64,000 bases of DNA from Datisca glomerata. Its lineage: Eukaryota; Streptophyta; Magnoliopsida; Cucurbitales; Datiscaceae. Numbering within the stretch: position 1 is the stretch's first letter; the number at the start of each line of letters is the position of its first letter. This document shows positions 36,502 to 48,240 of this stretch, in pieces. Position numbers and translations under genes: made by a program. The stretch is from assembly GCA_003255025.1 (NCBI GenBank), contig QANY01007449.1, positions 62,001 to 126,000 of the forward strand. Direction: 5' to 3'. The notes under the pieces are model-generated. The model had not been told where the DNA came from. It did not search any database and was given only the letters and a program-made list of their open reading frames with translations.

Positions 36502-37500
36502 TCATTTCCTTTCTAATTTATTAATTTCTAAATTTTTAAATGATTCTTTAATATTATCAATGCTTGAAGATTCGCTTATTGTGGATGATTCATTGGTAAA
36601 TTCTGACCTATGTCTTTCTGAATCTGAAATATTAACTTCATTAATTACCTTCAATTCTTTAGGTATATTCTCAATAATTTTTTCAAATTTGATTTCAAAT
36701 TCGGAACTACTCTCTTGGTTAACAATCTTAACAGAAGAACAAGACTCAATATATTTATTAAATTTCTTTAATGATTCTTCAATATTATGAATGTTTGAAA
36801 ATTCGTGAATTGTGGAAGATTTATTGGTGGATTCTTGATAATCAATCTTTAATTCTTTAAGCAGTTTATCAAGAAAATTTTCATGCCTAATTTCAAATTC
36901 TGATCTATTGTCTTGGTTAATGATCTTAACAGAAGAAGATGATTCAACAACTTTATTCTTCAATTCTTGAAGTGTTTTATCAATCTGTTTAATAAGAGGA
37001 ACAATAATTAAAGTGATTTTATCTCAAAGATTTATTAAAGGTTTTTCTTTCAGAGTTTTATTAGGTTTAGGTTCATGAAGATCATCAACCTTATTCTCAA
37101 TTTTATCTAATTATTTTCCTATTGTGATTAGACTTTGATTGGTGTAATTCAGTTGTTCAACTAATTTTTTATTAGGTTCTTCTTCGTTTGTAATCTTGAA
37201 AGGAGAAGCAATGATTAAAGAATTTTTATAGTTAATGTCCTTAACAGATGATGATTTATTAATTTCTAATTTTTTTAATTTTTCTTCAATTTTGTTAACG
37301 TTTGAAGATACATCAATTGTGAAATATTCATAGGTTGATTCTAACCTATGGGTTTCTAAATTTGAACTACTGTCCTTCAATTCTTGAAGTTTATCATTTG
37401 TAAGTTTTTTAAATTCTGAACATTTGTTTTGGTTATCAATCCTACCATAATAAGATGAGTCGTTAGTTTTTAAATTCTTTAATGCTTCTTCAATATTTGA
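36502..37500 (-). repeat. Coding tandem repeats (65-78 residues) in the pararetrovirus unit
   Basis: Minus-strand ORFs at 36963-36502 and 37380-37111 consist of repeated units: a Ser-rich start (SSSVKI), NQ-x-SEFEI, a Lys/Leu-rich helix, ES-[ST]-x-[HS]E and a NI-[EK]ES-[LF]-K[KN] helix. At least three units are recognisable. Predicted coiled-coil-like, strongly acidic/basic; function unknown. Confidence 0.7.
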
Positions 37501-38983
37501 AGATTTATTAATTGTGGAAGATTAATAGGTGGATTCTTACCTATGAATATCTAATTCAGAGATATTGTCATAATCAATAACCATGACAGATTATTAAATT
37601 TCCAAATATTTGGATCGTTCCTTAATATAATTTGAAAATTCATGGGATTCTAACCTACAATTTTCTTCAATATTATTGTTGCAAATTTCATGAATTGTGG
37701 ATGGCTCATAGGTGGATGTTATCCTATGGCTATTTGATTTGTCTCTTAAAAACTTGATCTTTTTTAGTATTTTCTCATCAAGAGTTTTATCATAATGAAT
37801 TTGGAAGGGTTCAATGAATTCTTTTAGGTTGAGATTTTTTATGATTAATTAAGATTTTCTCAGGTGGTGGATGACTAACAGTCACCACACTAGAATATTT
37901 CTTGACCCATTTAGATTTAGAAATTACTTTAATATTTTTCGCTTATATATCCTCGATATAATCAAGGAAAAACATATCAAAGTCTATCAAGATTGGCTGG
38001 GTAATCATTGTGTTAGGTTAGACCTTCATAATCTGGTTTATATTCTTGGTTCAGGGTATCTGGATTAAAATTTTTAGAATTTGTTAATTCTTGTTCTAAT
38101 TTTTGAATCTTAGATGATTCAGAAAAGGAACTCCTAAGGTACTAGAGTGGTTATACTTCCTATTTTGAGAATTAAAAGATTGGTAATTAATTTTATTAGA
38201 TTGTTTATTATTAAAGTTTGTCTGACTTCTTTGGGACCTTATTCCTTTAGGTTCTAGACTTTTAATTTTTAAATTTTATTATTCTTGCTCTATCCGAATC
38301 TTAATATCTTGATCATTCTCAATATATAATCTAGAAGAAGATTAAAAGTTAATATTTTTATTAGAGATTTTGAGTATATTCCATACCTATGATCCACATG
38401 ATCATCTACAAAGTATTCAAACTAATCTTCTTGATTATCTGGAAGGTATTCAAAATATTTATGATCTACTTGATCATCTGCTAATTCAAAATGTTCTTCA
38501 TCCATTATGTCAGATATTGAAGACATTGTAGACTCAATGCTACTAGAAAAACTACTTCTAGATAATCTACTAATTGTTAAAAAATAACTAAATTATTATT
38601 ATGATTGAAAAATTCATACTGTATTTTGAATAGCAATATGCTATGACTTCAACAACCTCCTACCAGGTCAACATTTCGCCACTTTACCCTTACAACCACC
38701 CTACCCTCGGGATATACTTATCTAAGAGGTCTTATTGTGGTGCCTGAAGCTAACCAAATTGAAACTGATCTGTTAGATTCAAAGATTAAATAATCAAATA
38801 TTACAGAGAAATAATCAAGCATAAAAATAATTAGCCACTTGGGCGGAGAGTGACTTTAAATAAAAGCAATTATTCATATAAGTAATTGAGCAACAATAAA
38901 AGCAATAACCAGGTATAACAGGCGGTGAACAGATTAATTATGTAGCTAATTTAAGTAAACAATAAATATCCCCCACCAGGTTT

Positions 38984-38996
38984 GGTTTTGATACCA
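38984..38996 (-). other. Primer-binding site, pararetrovirus unit (right)
   Basis: The minus strand reads TGGTATCAAAACC, matching the first eight bases of the initiator tRNA-Met complement, 7767 bp from the equivalent site on the left. Similarity with the left copy continues about 30 bp further and stops at 39027. Confidence 0.75.
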
Positions 38997-39027
38997 AAAA
39001 GATGCGGAATCAAGTATAATTATGAGA

Positions 39028-40215
39028 TTATGCATGTAATTTTTGTAGATGAATTATTTACTTCGATCATTTTTGACCATTTTTACAAATAAAAAATTAG
39101 AAATTTTATAGAGCAAACAAGTCTTTGGGGGTTGTTTTAAGAAAAAGCATTTTTTCAATAGTTTTAAGTAAATAGTAGATTTTCTAATCTATCAAAATTT
39201 TAGACTAAATTACTTTAATCTATATATATTGTGTTTGATATTTTGGGTATATAAGAGGTATAAAGATGATATACCGATTTGAAAGATGCTAGAATTAATG
39301 ATGTAATTAATGCTTAAAATTTGAAATTTGAAATGACTAATATATATATGGTGTGTTTGATAATTTTTTGGGTATATCAGAAGTATATAGAGGATATATC
39401 GATTTGAAAGATGCTAGAATTAATTATGTAATTAATACTCAAAATTTGAAATACATAATCTATATATGATGTGATGATTTTTCGGGTACATCAAAGGTAT
39501 ATAGATGATATACCGATTTGAAATATGCTAGAATTAATAATGTGATTAATGCTTAAAATTTGAAATTTGAAATACATAATTTATATATGGTGTGCTTGAT
39601 GATTTTTCAGATATATCAGAGATATAATTATAAACCGATTCGTAAAATGTTATTATAATTAACCATGTAATTAGTGCTCAAAATTTAAAATTTAAAATAC
39701 CTAATCTATATATGGTGTGATGATTTTTTAGGTATATCATAGGTATATAGATGATATTTCGATTTGAAAGATTCTATACCATTTTTTCAGGTATATTAGA
39801 AGTACATAGATGAGGAACTCAACCGTGTAGCTTCAAAAGTTAACTATATATTATGAAGAAAGAAGATACACAATCTAAACTAATTTTTTCTTTAAAGTTG
39901 TTGAATATTTGTTTTAAAAAAGTTGTTGAGTATTCCGTATTGGTAATGTCATTAATTTGAAAAATGTTTTATTAACAAACATGAGTTAATATTAAGGAAA
40001 ATATAACCATCTATTAATTATCCCCTAATTTAACTAAAAAAAATCAATAAAATAATATTTGAATTATAAATCATTATTTATCAGATTTTTTGATTAATTA
40101 CAAGGACCCGCAAAATCAGATTATAAAATCCGTATATTCAAGGTTAAAAGCGTCAAACTATAATTTCGTCAATAGCTGGTTGATGGCGTGACAGTAAAAA
40201 TTGTCTATTTACATA
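39028..40215. repeat. Intergenic DNA with a minisatellite of about 120 bp
   Basis: About five tandem, diverged copies between about 39215 and 39815, each with tatatatggtgtg, a ttttgggtatatca-type stretch, gatatacc-gatttgaaa and ttaatgcttaaaatttg. Spacing between equivalent points is roughly 117-128 bp. No ORF is supported. The rest of the stretch is plain AT-rich sequence. Confidence 0.8.
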
Positions 40216-40311
40216 AAGTTTGAAAACAACTATTATTACTGGAGCAGAAGCAAATAATGCTATTCAGGGTGTTAAAATTTCTAGAGAGAGTCAAGTATTT
40301 CTCATCTATTC

Positions 40312-40323
40312 TTCGCAGACGAT
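40312..40323 (+). pseudogene. LINE reverse transcriptase, catalytic FADD segment
   Basis: Around 40216-40485 the + strand encodes the RT palm: an ITGAEANN segment, then (after a frameshift) FADDSIIFAKAS and INLEKS. It resembles the LINE RTs of plants. The frameshift between the two parts makes it inactive. Confidence 0.85.
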
Positions 40324-40485
40324 AGTATTATTTTTGCCAAAGCTAGTGCGGAAGAAGCAGCAGTTGTTAAATCTATTCTCTCAGATTATGAACAGGCATC
40401 CGGGACAAGAATTAATTTAGAAAAATCTACTTTTTCATTTAGTCCTAATACGAGAGAGGATACGAAAAGTATATTCAGTCGATTC

Positions 40486-40740
40486 TGAAGAGATGAAAGA
40501 ATGATTGAAGAAGAAAAAGGAAATGAGTCTGCGAAAGAAGTAAAGAGCAGCGAAAGAAAGAAGCAAAAAGAGGAAGAAAATATCTTAATTATAATATTCA
40601 TACACTAAACGACAAAAGCAAGGTACATATGGCTTAAATAATAGCCATACAAGAAATACTCAGCACCAATATAGAAAGCACAGCAAATAATAACCCCAAT
40701 AACCAAAGTGAATAAACTAACTTCGTTATCATAGTTATCA
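40486..40740 (-). repeat. 3' LTR of copia A
   Basis: 255 bp; pairs with 43191-43441 with scattered differences. Preceded on the minus strand by a polypurine tract. Confidence 0.93.
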
Positions 40741-40753
40741 TCCCCCCGCAAAC
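40741..40753 (-). other. Polypurine tract of copia A
   Basis: The minus strand reads GTTTGCGGGGGGA, directly before the 3' LTR. Confidence 0.85.
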
Positions 40754-40759
40754 TAATGT

Positions 40760-42079
40760 CTGGTGTAAAGGGCATTAGTTTTTCTCGAAGGAAAAGAAAC
40801 CTAGGTCTGCATAATGGTTTAGTAGAATCAGATGGTTGAAGTTTAGAGTCAATGTGATGCACACGGAGATCCTTGTTTACCATTTTCTCCTGAATGAAAT
40901 GATAATCCACTTCTACATGCTTTGTCTGAGCATGAAACATCGGATTAGAGGCACTAGCAATAACTGACATATTGTCACACCATAAAATTGGTTGTGTTGG
41001 TAAGAAGATATGCAGATCACACCAGAGTTGATGAATCCAAGATAATTCAGTAGCAGTGTTGGCAAAAGCTTTGTACTCTGCTTTTGTGGAGGATCGAGCA
41101 ATAGTAGGATGTTTCTTGGCAGACCAAGAAATAGGGTTGCTGCCAAGGAAAATAATAAAACTAGTCATGGATCGTCTGTCAGATGGATCTCCAGCCTAAT
41201 CAGCATCACTGAAGGCCTGCAAACATAAAGTACCAGGTTTAAACAAGATACCATGAGAAAAAGTGCCAACCACATACCTTAGAATACTTTTAACAGCAGA
41301 ATAGTGAGTTGTTATAAGGTTATGCATGAGTTGACAAACTCTATTGACTACAAGACTAATATCAGGTCTGGTGAAGGTAAGGTATTGCAAAGAATCAACC
41401 AAACTCATGTACAGTAATATCTGATAATGTAGAACCAACATGACTATATAAAAGTGATTTGGTGGAGCAAGGTGAAGAACAAGATTTAGCTTCTAACATA
41501 CATGCCTTCAATAAAATATCAATAGCATACTTCTTTTGATTGACAAAAATACCAGAAGATGATCTAGATATTCCAAGACTTAAGAAATATCTTAAAGATC
41601 CTAAGTCAGTCATATCAAACTGTTTTTACGAGAATGAGCGAGATCATTGATATAAGCATTGTTATTTCAATATCATCAACATATAACAAAAGTAAGTAAT
41701 AGAAGTAGAATCAAATTTAACAAATAAAGAGGTATCTACTTGAGAAGAAGAATCCAAGAGTAAGAAGATGAGAAGTGAAAGTATCAAACCAAGCCCTAGG
41801 AGCCTGTTTAAGACCATAAAGAGATTTATGCAATTTGCAAACATAATTAGGAAATTCAGGATGCACAAAATCAGGAGTTTGAACTATGTAAACCTCTTCA
41901 TGTAAAGTACCATGGAAAAATACATTTTTAACATCTAGTTGTCTTAGAGGCCAATTATATTGAGCAACAAGAGTCAGTATAATTCTAACAACAGGCTTTT
42001 TTTGTTGTCTAATAGCCATTGCACTAAGTGTGGCAGGGGGTTCTTTCCTTGAAAGGCATATTTCATTCTGTGATAACAA
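40760..42079 (-). pseudogene. copia A reverse transcriptase and RNase H
   Basis: Minus strand. RT begins near 42020 with RIILTLVAQYNWPLRQLDVKN; the catalytic YVDD codons lie at 41672-41683; then MTDLGSLRYFLS, a TRPDIS segment and RNase H with SSTKAEY and LWCDN down to about 40800. The frame breaks at several points (41868/41717, 41613/41395, 41196). Copia order and motifs are complete from RT onward. Confidence 0.92.
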
Positions 42080-43161
42080 TCAACAGCAGAATAACCATGT
42101 TTCTGATAAATTTGACAAAGAATACGGGTCCCTTGATTATTGAAATATTTAAATGGACTGAAAGTTGTATTTCCTTTGAGCGAAGGCTAAGAGGGGAGGG
42201 AAGCAAAATGAGAGCCAAGAATAGAAGAACCTTGAATAGGATTAAAGAAAGATCTACCTCCTCCACCAGAGTTACCTCTGCCACTGTTGAAACGACCACC
42301 CTCGTGAAAAGGCCTGAAGTTCTTATCATGATCATTGCCACAGAAGAAGTTTGTGGCTTGAGTTGCAACCAGAGCAGTGGTGGGAAACAAATATTCATGC
42401 TCATTTCGTTGATTTTCAAGAAATTGTTCTTCTGATTTCAGGAGAATGTGAAGCTCTTCCAAAGACATAGATTCTGCATGGGTCCAAATAGAAGTTCGCA
42501 CAATATTATACTCCTTGGGAAACCCATTTAATGTATAAATGAGGATGTCTTCATCCTCAACAGTAATGGATACGGCGACAAGTTTATCCTTAAGCTCTTT
42601 GATGCGTTGAATGTATGAATCAAGAGTTTCACTAGGCTTTTTGGAGACATATTGGAGGTCCGATTTAAGCTGGATGATATTGGATCTAGAGATTGATGAA
42701 AATCGTTTCTCAATAGAAATCCAAACTTCTATGGATGTTTGGCAGCCAACGACGTAGGATAAGTCCATGGGAGAAAGAGTAGCATTGATGAGGGTAACCA
42801 ATGCTTGATCTTGAGAGATCCAGTGATCATATAGAGTATTAGGATGCAACTCACCATTTGCATGTGAAATAAATTTGTTCACGTAAGATTTTGAGCCATC
42901 GACATGCCCAAAAATTGAATGAGCTTTGAGAATAGAGGATATTTGGTATTTTCAAAGAATAAATTTGGGAGAATCAAGCTAAATAGGAATCAGATTGCAT
43001 ATATTGGAGAGTAAGAAAATCAGAGAATGAAGTTGAGGATCACCATTAGAGGAAGCAAGATTTTAGGTAATGGTATGGGTTTGGGGAGCTCGGTGTTGTG
43101 TTGAATTTTCAGAGGTGTTAGGACCAGTGTTTTCAAAGGTGGGTGAAAATTTAGAAGTCAT
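42060..43161 (-). pseudogene. copia A gag
   Basis: ATG on the minus strand at 43161. A long open piece at 42882-42187 (231 aa) is the UBN2-type copia capsid (DHWISQDQALVTLINATLS ... WTHAESMSLEELH) with a Gly/Arg-rich tail. A zinc knuckle remnant (CQIYQKHGYSAVDC, one Cys changed) follows at about 42130-42070 and fuses to RT. Stops near the N-terminus. Confidence 0.9.
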
Positions 43162-43177
43162 TGACGCGAGTTTTTAT

Positions 43178-43190
43178 GGCTCTGCTACCA
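43178..43190 (-). other. Primer-binding site of copia A
   Basis: The minus strand reads TGGTAGCAGAGCC, immediately next to the 5' LTR; one base differs from the perfect initiator tRNA-Met complement. Confidence 0.9.
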
Positions 43191-43441
43191 TGAAGAGATG
43201 AAAGAATGATTGAAGAATAATAAGGAAATGAGTCTGCAACAGAAGGAAAGAGCGGTGAAAGAAAGAAGCAAGAAAATGAAGAAAATATCTGAATTATAAT
43301 ATTCATACACTAGAAGATAAAAGCAAGCTACATATGGCTTAAATAGTAACCACACAAGAAGTTCTCAGCACCAATACAGAAAGCACAGCAAATAATAACC
43401 TTAATAACCAAATTGAATAAACTTAGTTATCATATTTATCA
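43191..43441 (-). repeat. 5' LTR of copia A
   Basis: 251 bp, paired with 40486-40740. Confidence 0.93.
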
Positions 43442-44617
43442 GATTCTTCAGATTCCCGCTGTCAAATGTCATGAAAAGTATTTGGGTCTTCCTTCTATGG
43501 CAGGAAGAAATAAGAAAATTAGGTTCTCTAATATCAAAGACAGAATTTGGAGGAAAACCTAGAGTTGGAAAGAGCCCCTTTTCTCTAGTGCAGGAAAAGA
43601 AATTCTTTTAAACTCGGTTGTTCAGTCCATTCCCACGTATTACATGAGTGTTATCAAGCTTCGGATCAGTCTTTGTCATGAGATTAATATGTTATGTGCT
43701 AAGTTCTGGTGGGGTTCAACCGGATCTAGAAGGAGGCTTCACTGGACTACATGGAAAAATTTTTGTATTTCGAAGCATGTAGGGGGCTTGGGTTTTAAGG
43801 ATCTTAGCCTTTGCAATCAAGCGATGCTTGCGAAGCAGACGTGGAGAATTATTTCTAGACTCTCTTCCCTCGTTGCTTTAAGGAGAGTTGGAGGTGAGGA
43901 TAAATTGATTTGGCATTTTGAGAGGAATGGTATCTATTCAGTTAAATCGGGGTACAAATTAGCTATTGATTTACTGGGGTCTCCTTCCTCTTCTGATGGT
44001 AGAGCACAACGGGTTTGGTGGAGAAGGGTTTGGAATTGCAAAATCCCAAACAAAATCAGGCTTTTTGTTTGGAGATTATGTAAGAATTTTATTCCTTCGG
44101 CTGTTAATCTCAATGACAGAGGTATGAACGTTGATAGAGCATGCCCTATGTGCAGAGTTATGGAGGATTCGTGTGCTCATTCAATCTGGTACTGTAAGTG
44201 TGCTAAGAAATTCTGGAAATTGACTCAATTCTATGGGAAAATCCCGTTGGGTTTCAATGATCCTAGGGAAGATTTCTTAATTCTTTGCTGGGCGTGGTGG
44301 AACGAACGTAATAGAGTGCTTCATGGGGGTAAGTTCCAGAATCTGGCAGTGGTTGTTGAGCGTGGTGTTAGTTTGAAGAGGGAATTTCAGATCGCTAACT
44401 ATGGGTGTGCTTCGCCCTCTTCCTTATCAATGAATGGCGAGGAAAGGTGTCGGTTTAGGAGTGATCTGCAGAAATCACATTGGAGAGCCTTTACTGGTGT
44501 CTTCTAAATTCATCGATAGAAATTATCCCTCCCTTACTAGCTGAACCGTTGGCTGTTCAAGAGGGGATTTCGTGTGTTGTTCAGATGGGCTTGGCGAAAG
44601 TCATTGTGGAAAAAAAA
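43442..44617 (+). pseudogene. LINE RT C-terminal part, zf-RVT and start of RNase H
   Basis: Longest open stretch 43644-44507 (287 aa). It contains KFWWG, HWTTWKNFC...GGLGFKDL (typical LINE thumb) and VWNCKIPNKIRLFVWR plus CPMC...H...C (zinc-binding region of reverse transcriptase). A stop at about 43562 and a frameshift after 44507 break it. Confidence 0.92.
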
Positions 44618-44785
44618 TGTTGGCCGTCGCGTCACGTGCGTGGCGGAAACGTATAGCTCGAGGTTATTTAATAATTAAATTTTTAATAAAGATTTAATTT
44701 TATAATAAAATAAAATTTACGCAACGTCACGATAACTAAATAAAATATTTTTATTGAACTTTTTTTCAATCAGTCAGAATTCACA
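44618..44785 (-). repeat. Terminal piece of copia B 3' LTR
   Basis: Matches, reverse-complemented, the last part of the LTR at 26430-26602 and 59504-59670 (shared ttattgaa...tttttttcaatca and gttatcgtgacg-type blocks). It begins TGTTGGCCGTCG at the LINE junction after a run of seven A. Confidence 0.85.
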
Positions 44786-45012
44786 TCCAATGAGCCTGAC
44801 ATCTTCAAGTGGATCTACAAGTTCCCAGACGGAATTGGAATATAAAGATTTTATTTCATGGTTCATGGCATCTTGTCATTTCTCATTTTCAGGATCATCT
44901 ATTGCTTCTTGTTGAGATAATAGATCATTTTTATCAGTGTCTGACACTAGGACATGTGCCTCCAGTTCATCGCGAACTGGTTGTCGCACAACCCTCCCAC
45001 TACGAGTTGCAC
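44786..45012 (-). pseudogene. copia B reverse transcriptase N-terminal remnant
   Basis: The minus strand encodes TRSGRVVRQPVRDE, then EAIDDPENEK, QDAMNHEIKSLYSN and VWELVDP, the linker and beginning of copia RT, with one stop. Joined without a gap to the LTR end on one side and to the gypsy LTR on the other. Confidence 0.88.
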
Positions 45013-46443
45013 TGATGATAAAAAAATGAAACAATAATCACATACAATCATGATGATATGACAATAATATATATNNNNNNNNNNNNNNNNNNNNNNNNNN
45101 NNNNNNNNNNNNNNNNNNNNNNNNNNNNNNNNNNNNNNNNNNNNNNNNNNNNNNNNNNNNNNNNNNNNNNNNNNNNNNNNNNNNNNNNNNNNNNNNNNNN
45201 NNNNNNNNNNNNNNNNNNNNNNNNNNNNNNNNNNNNNNNNNNNNNNNNNNNNNNNNNNNNNNNATATATATATATAATTATTTCATAAATTAATTAAAAA
45301 AAATTATGTGTGAATAAATTCATTTATGAAAAATGCTTAATGATATATGTAATTAGCATGAGCATACTATTTTTGACTACATAGTCTACTAATTACCATT
45401 TGTTTATTCCCTCATTGCTAAATAAATAGCAAATGAATGATCATAGATGGTAACTAATTTCAAAATAAAATAATTTTTGTTTGAGATATAAATATGCCAT
45501 TTTTTATTTTGGACTACTTAGTTCACTAATTACCATTTTCCTTTCTTCCTTCATTGCTAGGAATTATCATGGATGGTAAATAGTTCAAACAAGTGTCACA
45601 AAATTGATGAACAAAAATTTAAAAAAAAAACAAGAAGAAAAGACTTGAAAGAACATAAAAAAAATTCAAAGTTTAAGTATTTACATAATCTTGTATAGAG
45701 GTTTTAGTCTCTATATTATGTATTTTTATGTATGAGAAATTATCATAGGAGATCTTTTCACCAAATGTACATTTTCAACCCATTAAATGGTTGATTCACA
45801 TTCAGTTAATTTTACACTCCTCAAAAGCTTTATCCTCATCCTCATTGATTGAGTTGATGACAAAAATATCTCATTATCAAACTTGTAGAGAAACCAACAA
45901 TACATGGAAATAAAATTTAAGATTAAGAGTAGGAGAAATGATAAAGAATGAACAAACAACTTATGTATGGAAATTGAAACAAAAAATATCAACTACATGA
46001 GTATGAAGAAGAGAGATGATGAATAATAATGAACAAGATATATTGTAAATTAAAGTGCAAGAAATTTAAACTACCTTAATAAAAAGAATAGAAGAAGATG
46101 AAAGATGAATAGAAATGAAGACTCTCCTTCTCTCTCTTTTAAAAAGTCTCTCCTATTTTCTCAAGACCTCTCTTTCTCTCTCTAAAATCCACTCTCTTTC
46201 TCACTCTCTAATCCCCCTTTCAAGTGAAGACATCCCTCTATTTATAGGCAAACTTAGGGCTTCACTTTTTATTTTTAATCATTTTTGCACTTTTTTTTAT
46301 TTTTTTAGTCCTTGGATAATTCTTCTTATTTTTAGGTCTTGGACTATTTTTCAAATCATACATATAGTCTTAGACTAGTATATGAGCCAAAAATAAAATG
46401 TATATTTTTAAAGTATTGGACCGGACAAAATATGGTATCTACA
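45013..46443 (-). repeat. 3' LTR of the gypsy element (truncated)
   Basis: Matches 55886-57671. The outer 0.55 kb present in the other LTR (55322-55885) is missing; the break falls against the copia B RT remnant, so one deletion probably removed both. Contains an assembly gap of 189 N. Confidence 0.9.
46236..46247 (-). promoter_or_regulatory. TATA box in gypsy 3' LTR
   Basis: The minus strand reads CTATAAATAGAG. The same sequence occurs at 57461-57472 in the 5' LTR, at the equivalent position, where it would start the genomic RNA. Confidence 0.7.
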
Positions 46444-46457
46444 GCTGCCCCCATTTG
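46444..46457 (-). other. Polypurine tract of the gypsy element
   Basis: The minus strand reads CAAATGGGGGCAGC, directly before the LTR start TGTAGATACC. Confidence 0.85.
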
Positions 46458-46579
46458 TTCACACTTCTAAACTTAGAAGGTGTACAAATGTGTAGATAAG
46501 TATTTTGATCGTGAAAAGACTATATGGATAAGGGGAATAAAAACCTCGACTTATTCGGGTTCTATTGAATGACGGAATT

Positions 46580-47165
46580 ATGAAATGGACCTAGATAGAC
46601 ACAGGCTTCGACCTCGACTCAATTTGGGTTCGATTTAACCATATTAATTGAAACTGACCAGGAGCTGACACCAGGCTTTGATCGTGACAAATTCAAGTTT
46701 GATTTAACCAAAGATATTTCGAAAGAAAAATGGACCTGAATAGACACAGGCTGTGACCTCGACTTGATTCGGGTTTGATTTAACCGAATATATTTGAAAA
46801 TGAGACGGACATGGATAGATGCAGGCTTCGACCTCGACTCGATGCGGGTTCGATTTAACCAGAGATAGTTGAAAAGAAGTGGACTTGGATAGACACAATC
46901 TTCAACCTCGACTCTATCCGTGTTCGATTTAACCGAAGATATTTGAAAAGAAACGGACCTGGATAAACGCAGGTATCGACCTCGACTTGATGCGGTTTAG
47001 ATTTAACAAGAGATAGTTGAAAATAAATGGACCTGACTAGACACAGGCTTCCACCTCGACTCAAATCGAGTTCGATTTAACTGGAGATATTTGAAAAGAA
47101 ACGGACCTGGATAGACGCGGGTTTCGACCTCGATTCGATTCGTGTTCGATTTAACCGAAGAAAAT
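46580..47165. repeat. Tandem array, about 8 units of about 75 bp, in gypsy 3' UTR
   Basis: Each unit has ggacctggatagac-gcagg, ttcgacctcgactc and gggttcgatttaacc, then gaagatatttgaaaag. The ORFs over it (46704-47064, minus) are repeats of one short peptide, not genes. Confidence 0.9.
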
Positions 47166-47994
47166 GAAGTGTTTGATTTGATTTATACAAGCTTCATATG
47201 GTATCCAGAGCTAGACTAATGTAGACTCTAAATGTTGAAAAGTCACGTGCGGATTTCTGTAACGCCCTGATCCCTGAAGGTTTAACATACGTATAATTTC
47301 ACAATTTTGAAATCCTCAATTCGAAACAAACCCTATTTGAGAAAATTCCCAAATTGAAATTCTTAATTTACCAATGATAGAAAAACTTTGACCTTAAATA
47401 GCAGAAGCATTAACTTATCCATGATCGGAATCTTAATCATTAAATAGCGGAAGCGATAAAGTGTCTTAAATGCATAACTAAAAAACACTAAAAAACTGAA
47501 ATAAAGTCAAAACTTAAAATCCATAATTCATGAAGCTTTCACTATTTATAATTCGTAGAAAAAACTAACGTAAAATAAACTATGGAGTTAAGCAAAAGAC
47601 ATTTTCCCAAGTTTTAAATCAATTCATAAACTGAAAACATAAATTCCTCTAATTCAGCTGGATATGGCAGTCTCTCACTTATGCTGCTCGCCATCACCAT
47701 CTGCATCATAAACAACTGTGGGGGATGAGTATTTTAAAATACTCAGTAAGCAAACTCACATAATAACATGCATCCACATGTCATAAATGCAATCATGACA
47801 TAATATAACTGAACTTGACTTATATCATAAATGAAATAAAGTAACGTACTTGATCATGACATGGCTTAACATAGCACGTAGATAACACGTGTCTCAAATA
47901 GAATCATATAACAAAATTTTTCATATCTTGTCTTGGCATATCCCTTATTTAACAACCTAATCAGAACTGATCACACGTTAACTGAAACATATCA

Positions 47995-48240
47995 TGACGA
48001 ATTGGGCGACGAAACGGATGACACCCATTGGGCGACTAAATAGATGGTATACATCGGGCAACGAAACAGATGACACACATTGGGCGACAGAATAGATGGC
48101 ACTCATAGGTGACAGAAAATGTGAACAGATGGAACCTCATGAGTGATGGAAAACATTTACACATGACACCCAATGTGTGAACAAAACATGAACAGATGAC
48201 ACCCTATGTGTGACGAAAGCCTGAGCAGATGACACCACGT
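47995..48240. repeat. Tandem array of 30-45-bp units
   Basis: Repeats of the type ttgggcgac-gaaacagatgacacccat, about seven degenerate copies, inside the solo-LTR-like element. Confidence 0.8.

Larger units (their letters stand above)
29270..39027 (-). mobile_element. Endogenous caulimovirid-like (pararetrovirus) locus, minus strand, partial head-to-tail tandem
   Basis: On the minus strand from 39027 leftward: tRNA-Met primer site (38984-38996), ORF1-like region, coiled-coil repeat region, capsid-like region with a Cys-poor zinc-knuckle remnant, aspartic protease, RT start, unassigned region, non-coding region with TATA box (31523-31534), second primer site (31217-31229), and ORF1 again down to 29846. 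The segment 29270-29845 is a further copy of the ORF1 start joined out of register. Primer site to primer site is 7767 bp, in the size range of Caulimoviridae genomes. There are no LTRs or integrase, and sequence continues past the second primer site into ORF1, which an LTR element would not do. Many stops are present. An unusual retrotransposon remains the alternative. Confidence 0.65.
40481..43446 (-). mobile_element. Small Ty1/copia element A, minus strand (TSD GATTC), PR/INT-deleted
   Basis: Element 40486-43441 with LTRs of 255 bp (40486-40740) and 251 bp (43191-43441), starting TG and ending CA in + orientation, flanked by GATTC at 40481-40485 and 43442-43446. It sits inside the LINE. 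Gag joins straight to reverse transcriptase, so protease and integrase are deleted. RT and RNase H are recognisable but frameshifted. Confidence 0.95.

Noticed and set aside
45058..45288. ORF across the N gap
   Set aside because: It consists of unknown bases; no evidence for coding.
46580..47165. gggttcgatttaacc motifs resembling the B box of tRNA genes
   Set aside because: The spacing is that of the 75-bp tandem repeat and no A box or cloverleaf can be folded; it is a repeat in the gypsy 3' UTR.
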